From positions 29,105,501 to 29,169,500 of the forward strand of contig CM074855.1 in assembly GCA_037501455.1 (NCBI GenBank): a DNA stretch of 64,000 bases. The letters are read 5' to 3'. This DNA is from Lantana camara. Taxonomy: Eukaryota; Streptophyta; Magnoliopsida; Lamiales; Verbenaceae. Positions 55,482-64,000 of the stretch are shown here, piece by piece. Every line of letters begins with the position of its first letter. The stretch's first letter is position 1. The notes under the pieces are model-generated. The model was given only the letters and a program-made list of their open reading frames with translations. It had not been told where the DNA came from and ran no database searches. The position numbers were made by a program, and so were the translations under genes.

Positions 55482-57867
55482 TTAAGCTTCTAGAGGAGGA
55501 TCCTCTAGATTGATCCCTTCAACCATGTGCGGTGCAAACCCTTCGTAAAACGGCTTTAGTCCACGTTCCTTCACCTCACTATACAAATTTTCAATCATTC
55601 GATCAGGGGGCTTAAGGATCTCTGTTTCGACCGTCTCCATTATAGGTGGGTCTAGCTTATGTCGAGCTGCTCTATGGGACTTGGATCCTCGTTCCAAAAC
55701 AATATTATACATGTTCCCCAAAGGCGTCAGTCCCTTGACATTTGTGATGGTCCATTCAACTGCCTCTTTGCATTTTGGAAGTATTCCGATCAGTTTCTCC
55801 TCTTCCAGACTGTCAAGCGTGCTAGCTGTGATCACTAAAAGTGTCTTGAGTTCCAGCTTTGGTGCCTGCAAGATAAAAGGTAACAGTTTAGATTCAGACC
55901 GATTAAGCTCAATAGGTACATATTTCGAACTTGTAACATGGGGAGCTTCCAAAGCATAAATTATCTCAAGCATATATTCAGAAAGCCCAAATTTATCATC
56001 AAATTTCTTCATTCTATCAACGGATAAGTTATGGCACAAGACATAGTCCAATTCATCATCATGGTTCAAAGCGAACACTTTGTTAGTCAAGGTATCAATG
56101 ATGTCAACATTGTAGACACAAGACACATCATCAACATGTTTCATAGCATCATACATATTAAACTTGACCATTTCACCATCGAACTCTAAAGTCAAAGAAC
56201 CACTATGGACATAAATTTTAGCTTTAGCCGTACTAAGGAAAGGTCTACCAAATAAGATATCAGAGGACTCGGATGAATAATTGTTTTCCATATCAATCAC
56301 AAAGAAATCAGCAGGAAAAATCAATTCATTAACTTGTACCAAAACATCTTCTAAGACACCTTCAGGATAGATGATTGATCGATCAGCTAATTGAATAATA
56401 ACTCCGGTACTAGCTAATGGATCAAGACCCAAAGAATTATAGATAGATAAAGACATCACATTGATAGAAGATCCTAAATCACACATAGCCTTACCAATAC
56501 CAACATGTCCAATCTTGCATGGGATAGAAAACATACCTTTGTCATGACACTTAGGTGGTAATTTCCTTTGTAAAACCGCTGAAACATTCTCACCTACACT
56601 CACCTTCTCATTACCTGTCAACTTACGCTTATTGGTGCATAATTCCTTAAGGAATTTGGCGTAGCGTGGAACCTGTTTGATGGCCTCGAGAAGTGGAATA
56701 TTTACTTCAACTTTTTCAAAAAGAGCCAAGATGCTCTTATCCTCTTTGTCTTTCTTGTTCTGAGCCAGTATCTGAGGGAATGGTGGTGGCACTACCAGTG
56801 GCTTAGGCTTCTGAGTGATTTCAGCTTGTCTGGAAGTCTGTCTGTGATCACTGGCAGGCTTCTTCTCAATCTCTTTTTCAGTTTCTGCATCAGATCCTTG
56901 CTTCTGATCATGTTTTGAAATCCTGTCCACTGGAGGCTGTAATTCCTTGCCGCTTCGCAACACAATCGCGCTCACATTGTGTCTAGGGTCATGTGTTTGC
57001 AACGGTAGTTTACCTTGGGTCTCCAATTTACTCACCGAAGAGGCAATTTGTCCCATATGAGTCTCCATGGTCTTCATAGTGTCCTCAATCTTTTGAAATC
57101 TCGTCGCAGTGTCCTGTTGAAATTTCTCAGAATTAGTGGCCAACAAACGAACAATTTCACTAAGAGGCGTACCTGAACCCTGAGGGTGTTGTGGTCTTGG
57201 CTGCGGTGGAGGTGGTGGACGGAAATTCTGATTATTTGATTGATTATTGGCGTAGCTTAAAGGCGGGTGGTACTTCCATCCGGGATTATAAGTGTTCGAA
57301 TAAGGATCGAACTTCCTCTGCTGAAAATCCATGGCATTTACATCCGCGGGTATCTCCTCGTGGAGTGTAGGGCATGCATCGGTAGGGTGCTCGGGACTAG
57401 TGCAAATGCCACAAACTCTTGCGGGTGGATTAGTACCTGCATTCATTTTCTGCACCAAGGTTGTTAGCAAAGACTTAATTTCATCAAGTGAATTTGCTTT
57501 TACCTCATTTACCGTCCTTGGTATATCCTGCCGAGCTCCAAATTGTTGAGAATTTGCAGCCATGGTAGAAATAAGCTCTCTAGCTTCGGCGGGGGTCTTG
57601 CTAACAATAGCTCCACCACTTGCGGCATCCATCATTCGGCGTTCCATCGGAGTTAGGCCCTCGTAAAAGTATTGGATGACTAATTGATCAGAAATTCCAT
57701 GTTGAGGGCAACTCACTAGCAACCTCTTGAATCTTTCCCAATACTCGTAGAGGCTTTCAGATTCTTTTTGTTTAACTCCACAAATCTCTCGGCTGATGTT
57801 TGTAGCGCGAAAAGCTGGAAAGTACCTCTCGAGAAATTGTCTCGACATTTCAGCCCAAGTAGTGACC
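55482..57867 (-). CDS. gag C-terminal part and aspartic protease of the nested element
   Basis: The frame is open for about 795 codons. It contains the second half of the gag core (MSRQFLERYFPAFRATNISR, ESLYEYWERFKRLLVSCP), a zinc knuckle CGICTSPEHPTDAC, a proline-rich linker, AIVLRSGKELQPP, then the protease AMCDLGSSINVMSLSIYNSL and DILFGRPFLSTAKAKI. It ends with a pre-RT segment (VEWTITNVKGLTPLGNMYNI) and ETEILK, after which the expected RT is replaced by about 40 residues (RMIENLYSEVKERGLKPFYE and so on) and a stop. It is thus a long, well-kept gag-protease protein without enzymes for replication. The N-terminal gag is in another frame (57868-58386). Confidence 0.9.
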
Positions 57868-58386
57868 GTACCCCGAAGGTAAGTAATACAGCCAATCCTT
57901 AGTTGCATCTTGCAATGAGAATGGGAAGGCCCTAAGCTTAATTTGATCCTCAGTGACGTTGTGTGGCTTCATGGATGTGCACACAAGGTGGAACTCCTTC
58001 AAATGCTTATTTAGATCTTCATTTTCCAACCAACGAAAAGTAGGCAACAAATAGATGAGGCCTGACTTCAATTCGAAGCCCTCTTGCAGTTCTGGAAAGG
58101 TTATGCACAGTGGATGTTGTGCTTCAGTAGGTCGGGCGAGCTCCCGAAGCGTTCCGTTATGAGCCATATTCTGACCGTGATCACTGTCAGGTTCACTAAC
58201 AGTCTGTTCTTCAACTTCTAACTGCTGTTCAATTTCAATGTCTGAATTCAGTCCAAACAGACTCGAACTTTCACCAACTGCAGCTTGTTCTTTCCTTTGT
58301 CTAGTCCACTTCCTAATCTTCTTAGCGGTCTTTTCGATCTGGGGATCGTATGCAACGAGTTGTCCCGAACGAAGGTTCCTAGGCAT
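57868..58386 (-). CDS. gag N-terminal part of the nested element
   Basis: ATG at 58386 starts MPRNLRSGQLVAYDP, 35 bases downstream of the primer binding site. It includes the gag segment IKLRAFPFSLQDATKDWLYYLPSG. A single-base shift at a GGGG run near 57868 moves the rest of gag to the next frame. This is either a mutation or, less likely, a programmed shift. Confidence 0.88.
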
Positions 58387-58420
58387 AAGAAAAGAAACAA
58401 AATTAATTAAAAACCAATTC

Positions 58421-58436
58421 CCCGGCAACGGCGCCA
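58421..58436 (-). promoter_or_regulatory. primer binding site of the nested element (tRNA-Asp)
   Basis: The minus strand reads TGGCGCCGTTGCCGGG, complementary to the 3' end of plant tRNA-Asp, five bases inside the LTR. Confidence 0.88.
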
Positions 58437-58441
58437 AAAAT

Positions 58442-59863
58442 TGATGGGTGTCGAGACCACCAAGATTAAATCCCAAATATTGCACACAAATGAATTGTAA
58501 AACAGTGGCAACGGGTATCGATCCACGAGGATTGGATGAATTTTGTATCTTTTTTACGCAAAGGAAACGAAACAAATAATTAAAATAGGAGGGTTTGATA
58601 TTGTGATTAAACTAATAATGAAATTAACTAAAAATAAACGATTAAACTGATAAGAACTAGAAGTAAACTTGGATTAAACCTGGATAAATTCAATGGATGA
58701 TAAATAGCCGGGATTTCCCTACACATGCACCAGACTATGATCATTGACAGGGTAATTAATTCTGTGTTAGGCAAGCTATAGTTACCAGTTACCTTAGGCT
58801 CCCTCATTTCTTCTTACTTTTTAGAACGACTAGAAGAAACTCCTAATAATCGTCCCCTAATTAACCGATAACCCTATCAGAAACTCCTTCTAAGATTCAA
58901 TCGGATAATTGCTTTACGTACTAAAGAGACACTAGCCCTAACCGACTAAGTAGAAACTCCTACTTCGCCTAATTAGACCGAATTATTCCACAACACAAAA
59001 TCAGCCGAACTTAGCAACCTAGTGTTGATTGCCACTTCGTTAATTGTCCGGCTAGACTCCACCAAACGAATTAACTAGCTTTATGTGAATTGCTAACTCT
59101 AAGATTCGAGCTCTAATCAAAGAATTGAACAACACTCAATATCATGAAATCGGAAATAAAATGGATAACTTAAATTAATCAACCCAAAATAAGTTATCTC
59201 ATACAATCTAACACATGCGTGGAAAATCCCAACTAAAAATAAATTAGCTACTCATAATGAAATTCAAAGAACGAAATTGAAACATAAAAAAAAGAATAAA
59301 CTAAATTGGAATTGGAATTCTCTTTTCCTCGCCCGAAGGCTGCTGCTACGTAACTTCTTCTATGTGTGTGGCGTATGAAGTTCGTCCCTAGAAACTGCTG
59401 CTGCTGCTGTAAATTTGTAGTGCCCAATTGTTGCAGTTCTTTCCCCCATGTTATACCCCATGTTCTCTCATAACTCCAGCCACTAAGTCCAGAATAGTGA
59501 CGTAATTAAGGCCACGTTATTTTCCTTTTAACGTATGTAACTCTCATAAGAAACATGGCTTGGACCTTTTGTGAAATTGAAGTAGTCTGTAGAAATTTGG
59601 AATTGGTGGGCCTGGCTGAAGAAAGATGGTCTCCCCAAATATTCTTACATGGCTGGACTTAATTAGTGGGCCAAAATTTCTTTTCCTCGAGGCTCATTTC
59701 TTGCCTCCCCAATCATTCTATAGGCTGCCGCTGGAATATCACCAAAAACCCACAAAGTTTGGCTTAGTCATATAAGATCAATTAATTATCTACAATTAAA
59801 CCAAGTCATGGGGCAAATTATAACAATTTAAGCGCAATAATTTAACGATTATGCAATGTATCA
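58442..59863 (-). repeat. 5' LTR of the nested Athila-like element
   Basis: TGATGGGTGTC to GCAATGTATCA, 1422 bp. Its outer edge joins the duplication GCTAC at 59864. Confidence 0.93.
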
Positions 59864-59937
59864 GCTACACTTTTCCCCGTACAAATTAATCTACCAACAC
59901 GTGGGATTAATTAATCCTGATCTGGGGTAACCGCAGC

Positions 59938-59944
59938 TATAAAG
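59938..59944 (+). promoter_or_regulatory. TATA box of the antisense gene in Tat element 2
   Basis: TATAAAG lies 184 bp before the ATG at 60128 on the plus strand. The nested element ends only 70 bp upstream, so upstream control sequences now lie about 8 kb away at 51679-51959. Confidence 0.5.
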
Positions 59945-60127
59945 TGGGGACTTGGGTGGTTTTTCCCTTCTTTCACGTCATTCACAAGAGAAAACCCCTT
60001 AAATGAAGGATCTCAGGCATCCGAAACGCTCAAGCGAACCTTATTCAGATAGCACTTCCACAAAATCCCTAAGGTACGCCACTCATCTCCAAAACTTTCT
60101 CTCTTCTCTTCTACCTTGAATCCCAAA

Positions 60128-63100
60128 ATGGCCTCCAAGAGATGTTCCGCTGTGCCCGCCGGTAGCCAACCCAAGGACAAACAACAAAGGAACTATGGGC
60201 CCAAAGACATCCCGTCCGATTCTGAAGTGTCCTTAGAGTGCATCGGGATAAGATACCCCGAAAAAAACAGGTGGAAGGACCCCGATGCCGAGATGTATAT
60301 CCCCAATGTGGAGGAGGTAGTCACGGGTCCTGCTTTGAGGGATGCATCCGGAAGGGACCAAAGCACGTCCTTGAGTGAAGAAAGGGGAAAAGGAGTTGAT
60401 CCCGTGGCGGTGGAGGATATGGCAGTGGAAATAGAAGAGATGTCACTGGAGGGAGAGTCTCGTGACCAAGGAGGGGCTGCCTCAGCTTCAGATATCGAGC
60501 CAGAGGTCCAAAAGGGAAAAAAGAAGACGGGGCAACAAAAGTGCGCAAAATACTATCATGAGTTCAGGGCTGAGATTTGGGGGTCGGAAATGACGACGGC
60601 GCGGAAAAGGTTGACTGGGTGGAGGGATTTAGATACAAGCTGTGAGGTTTACACTCCTAACTCCGACGAGCACATGGGAGCTCCGCCGGAAGGATGCATC
60701 GCTATCTCATTGTAGACGATTGAATACGGATTTCAGCTACCTTTGTCTCCCTTCCAAGTTGCCTTGTTCAATCATCTCCAAATCAGCCCCATTCAACTGT
60801 TCTCTAATGGGCATGCTATGATAACGACCTTCCGGATGCTAATAAAGCTCTTGGGCCAAGTAAAGTGCGTGGAGAACTTTACAGAACTATTTGTCGCCTC
60901 GGTCGATACGGAAACCTCACCCAATAGAAGAGGATTCGTGAAACTGCAATCTCTGTCCGGCAACAAGATTTTTGACACCGAGAAGTCCTCCCACGGGGTT
61001 GATTGGAAAAAGAAGTACGTGTTTGTGCGATATAAAGATGGGTGGAAGGGTCTGAACCACACCTCCTGGAATGATGTCGCACAAGTCAGATTAGAAAGGG
61101 GGCCGATGCGTTGGCCCAACACCTTGTTGGCGGCCTTGAGAAATGTGCACCCGCTGGACACGGGGTTTTTTTACTAGCACGCATCTGTTGATAAGCCTTG
61201 GGTTGGCTCCGGGTACAGCGAGGCACCTTGATTTTAGATTGGGTAACTACGTCGTCAATTCCTTTAGGCCAAACACGTTTTCGCTCTTACTCCCCTATTT
61301 TTCATTTCTGTCACATATTTTACTCCGTTCACTAACTTCATTTGTTTCTCCTTTACAGAATCGATAATGGTTGTCGCACGAGCTAAAGGTCTTGACCGGA
61401 AACTCAAGAAGAAGTAGGCTGCAAAACCCAAGGAAATCCAAGAGGGGAAGGTGGATGGCCTTATTCCCTCGATTCAAGAGATAGCCCAGGCTGAAGGCTT
61501 AACTGAGAAAGACTCCCTGGCCAAGATCGCCGCGGTGGAGAGAGCGACGGGACAAAGATGGGCGGACGCGCATGTCCCGTTTGAAGGAGGGGAAATAGAC
61601 ACACAAGGGGCCGCTTGGGTCGCCCGAGATGACGTTCATGCTGCCCCAGCCGCCCCAGATAGGAATGCCCGCCCTCCAAAGGCTAAGGGGAGATCCGTTC
61701 CCTCCGCTGGGCGACCGGAGTCGGAGCCAGAAGACACGTCTGGGTCGTTTCCGATCGAGGTGCCTAAAGAGAAGCGGTCCCAGAAAAGGAAGGACCACGA
61801 CGGTACCGCAAGTGGGGCCCCATCCAAAATGCCTAAGAGGGGCCAAACTCCTTTTCAAGTGGCCGGAGGGTGGGCACCACCTTTGTTCAAGCCAGGAAAT
61901 TCCCCAGGGTTCACCATGTTGCGTGGGGATTATGAGAAAATCGTCAACATCCTCAGTTTTGATGGGCCAAAGTATCCCTTTGGGGTCCCGGAGCTCAAAG
62001 CGGATGGGTCCGAGTGAAGGGTCGCAACTGGTGAGGTCGACCAAGATGTGGTGGGTTCCACTTATTATTCGTTGCAGACTAGCGCCGACCACCAGGAATT
62101 GGCTAAGGAGAGCAACGCAACCCTTAGTTACGATAAAATTGCCTTGTTAAATGCGGTACGGATCCTTGTATTTCTAATTTCTTCTCTCCTATTTTTTTTT
62201 TATCATTTCTCACGTTTTGCCGTCTCCCTATCTCAGTTGATAGTGAGGGAATACCAGTCTGCCTCACGCTTGGAGATAGCCCATGAGGCCTGTCATAAAC
62301 TGCTATCCGAGAGGGCTGAGGTGTTAGAAGGGAAGAGTTGGAAAGACGAGATGGCCAAACTATCCAATGAACTGGAAGTCGCCAAGGCGACATACATGAA
62401 GCAGCTAAAGAAGATGGACGGGGTTCTCAAAGACTCGACCAAGGAGAAGTCCGCCCTGGAAGCGGAGATAAGCGAGCTGAGGGTCGAGAACGAAAAGCTG
62501 CAGACCGGGGTTGCTCAGCGTCATAGCTTGCTGGATATCGCTGAGAAGAAGACGGAAGCCGCATATGCCAAAGGAAAGCAGGACGGGTGGAAGGAAGGAT
62601 TTGTGGATGGCCAGCAGGATGGGACGAAGACAGCCTTCTGGACCATCGAGAAACTGATGCCACAAATAAAAGATAGTGCCATGGCGGAGTTCTTACGGTC
62701 TGAGGTGTTTAACACCATTTCTGGTACCCTGGGAGCTCCGGATATCGAGATGGGTTTCCTGAGGTGTTTGTCTCAGGTTCATCTTCATCATCTCCTCCCG
62801 CACGACCTGCTCAACGATCCGATGAAACTAAACGCTGCTAACGGCTACATCCCCAAGACTCTCCCTGAGTTCTTTCTAGCTCGCATAGAGCATGACTAGG
62901 AAAAGGTTGAAGAGACTGTAGAGGGTGAAGGCGATGATGCGGAGCCCGATTGGAGCAAGGTGCCATATGGCTGGGCCGTGGAGTGGGTCGACGCCAAAGC
63001 TGACAAACGCCCAGAATCCGAGATAGACATGCCGGAGCCAGTTGACTTGAAAAAGCTAAGGAAACGTTGTTGGTGGCTTACACGCCTTCTAGTAGCGGGT

Positions 63101-63303
63101 CGAAAAATAATAAGATCCAAGGCGCGAATCCGCGTAGCGCAGCATTAGCAATTCCTCTATTGGCGGCTTTTCCTCCTGCCCAAGTGCTTGTTGAAAATGA
63201 CTCTATTCCTGTAGAAACTCATCCCGTGAACGAGCCAAACCTTCCAACTTCGACTGAAGACCCCGCATTTGATTCCGTGGCTCCCCCTACCTCCAACTCT
63301 TGA
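60128..63303 (+). pseudogene. antisense, intron-containing accessory gene of the Tat element (decayed)
   Basis: One frame runs from ATG 60128 (MASKRCSAVPAGSQ) through an acidic region (60250-60600), a putative gypsy-type transposon domain (about 60740-61140: SPFQVALFNHLQISPIQL, TTFRMLIKLLG, WKKKYVFVRYKDGW), a Lys/Pro-rich linker (61370-62010) and a coiled coil (about 62250-62620: SWKDEMAKLSNELEVAKATY, EAEISELRVENEKL), to VAPPTSNS at 63303. Introns are probable at about 61243-61358 and at 62156-62236. The same frame is cut by TAG 60713, TAG 61175, TAG 61415, TGA 62015 and TAG 62897, with a shift near 63065. Such extra, often antisense, ORFs are known in Tat elements; their role is unknown. Confidence 0.82.
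62156..62236 (+). other. probable 81-bp intron of the antisense gene
   Basis: Donor GCG|GTACGG and acceptor CCTATCTCAG|TTG enclose a T-rich stretch. The intron length is a multiple of three, so the frame reads through; the residues encoded inside (IRILVFLISSLLFFFYHFSR-like) are hydrophobic and out of character with the flanking coiled coil. Confidence 0.75.
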
Positions 63304-63827
63304 TTTTTGTAAATAACTTGTTTTACATTTTGTAATTTCTTTTCACATTCACCCTGTAAGTCATTGGGGCTTGACCCCTTTTATGAATGAAATTGGCAGT
63401 CAACTTGCCTCCATTTTACTTTGTTTACTCGCTTTTTCGTATTGTCGACCCACCATTGACTTAATTAACGAAATGGAAACTTGGAATTTTTAAAGGAGCA
63501 TGACTCCATAAAATTTCCCCAAGTGCTGGCTCGAATCGTACAGCCGTTCTGGGTTGGAATGAGTCGCGGCTCTTTACACTTTCACTTACTGGGGGCCTGC
63601 AACTCCTCCCCGAGGCATTGATAGAATATCGAATGCACTTTTTCGAAACAAACTTACTGTGTTTAAAGTAAAATTCGAAATCTGATAAAAAATACACAGA
63701 TTGACTGGTATGGCCAAGAGTTCATATTGACTGAAAGTAAAAAAGCACTCAGGTTGACTGAAAATACTTTTATTATTGCGAACAAGTCAAGATAAATACA
63801 AAATAGCACTTACAACCGAGAATAATT
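63304..63827. other. noncoding spacer between antisense gene and pol
   Basis: The 3' ends of the antisense gene (plus) and pol (minus) converge here. No repeat or RNA gene was recognised. Confidence 0.6.
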
Positions 63828-64000
63828 TTAAACGTAAAACTTCTTGAGGTTGTGAGCGTTCCATGACATGGGGATGGTGTTTCCCTCCATGTCTTCTAGG
63901 TGGTACGCTTTGTTGCGACCCACTTCGGCGATACGATAGGGGCCCTCCCAGTTGGGTTATAATTTGCCCACGTGTTTTGTTACTTCAACTTTTTTGAGAA
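63828..64000 (-). pseudogene. Tat element 2: integrase C-terminus (partial)
   Basis: The minus strand reads KVEVTKHVGKL, an in-frame TAA (plus 63957-63959), then [20 protein letters not shown] and NLKKFYV before the stop at 63828-63830. This is the conserved end of Tat-type integrase. The TAA stands where related proteins usually have Glu before the Pro (GAA to TAA). The rest of pol lies right of the window. Confidence 0.88.

Larger units (their letters stand above)
51965..59863 (-). mobile_element. gag-protease-only Athila-like element, nested
   Basis: LTRs 51965-53382 and 58442-59863 enclose primer binding site, gag, protease and a long 3' noncoding part. A perfect duplication GCTAC (51960-51964 and 59864-59868) proves insertion as a unit in Tat element 2. 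RT, RNase H and integrase are missing: the frame reaches the start of the RT region and then continues into unrelated residues before stopping. The LTRs differ at around forty positions by eye (about 3%), so it is much older than the chromovirus insertion. Confidence 0.93.
50956..64000 (-). mobile_element. Tat-type Ty3/gypsy element 2, extends beyond the right edge
   Basis: On the minus strand it enters at 64000 with the integrase C-terminus, continues through a long 3' region holding an antisense gene (60128-63303), and ends in polypurine tract and 3' LTR (50956-51678). It is of the same family as element 1. It is split by a nested Athila-like element at 51965-59863. The target duplication next to the LTR would be ATGGT (50951-50955), with the other copy off window. 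Confidence 0.88.

Noticed and set aside
61451..62150. Long minus-strand frame 61499-62092 opposite the antisense gene
   Set aside because: It is a mirror of the plus-strand coding sequence in GC-rich DNA and has no recognisable Tat motif.

Overview
The window is nuclear DNA of a flowering plant, probably a eudicot. The family cannot be resolved from sequence alone. The evidence is a tandem F-box/F-box-associated gene family, nested Ty3 (gypsy) retrotransposons of three plant lineages, Helitrons with A|T target sites, hAT-type MITEs and a plant-style SNF2 gene. Most of the 64 kb is transposable element. The only gene that looks intact is an F-box gene at 28829-30019 (minus).

Layout, left: 1-9553 is the 3' part of an Athila-type Ty3 element: gag-protease end, pol, an ATHILA ORF-1 type gene and a 1.5-kb 3' LTR. 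It sits in an older chromovirus-type LTR (9554-12592), which also holds a 338-bp TRIM element (10809-11146). A hAT-type MITE (13020-13479) abuts F-box pseudogene 1 (13488-14675).

Centre: a chromovirus solo LTR (14797-21015, TSD AAAAC) is split by a Helitron (16811-20473). A nearly identical Helitron in inverted orientation (22617-26285) splits F-box pseudogene 2. Both Helitrons carry the same 855-bp solo LTR. A tRNA-Ala-like sequence with an odd anticodon loop (27641-27713), the intact F-box gene, an F-box fragment, and two SNF2/HIRAN pseudogene copies in a tail-to-tail palindrome (30918-34077) follow. A LINE fragment and a hAT-like element (34746-35612) come next.

Right: a 3'-truncated Tat-type Ty3 element (36791-50823, minus) is cut inside its protease by a very young non-autonomous chromovirus with 2.69-kb LTRs (38999-47548, TSD ACTGC). 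A second Tat element (50956 to beyond 64000, minus) follows after 132 bp. It carries a degenerate, intron-containing antisense gene (60128-63303) and a nested gag-protease-only Athila-like element (51965-59863, TSD GCTAC).

The most unusual signal is a set of palindrome arrays in the LTRs of different Ty3 lineages. Family-specific 14-16 bp palindromes (GACACGNNCGTGTC or GGGAACGGCCGTTCCC) occur 4-8 times per LTR at about 20-60 bp spacing. They share an ACG-NN-CGT core, and in the Athila element the array sits just before promoter-like sequence in the LTR and again inside the element.
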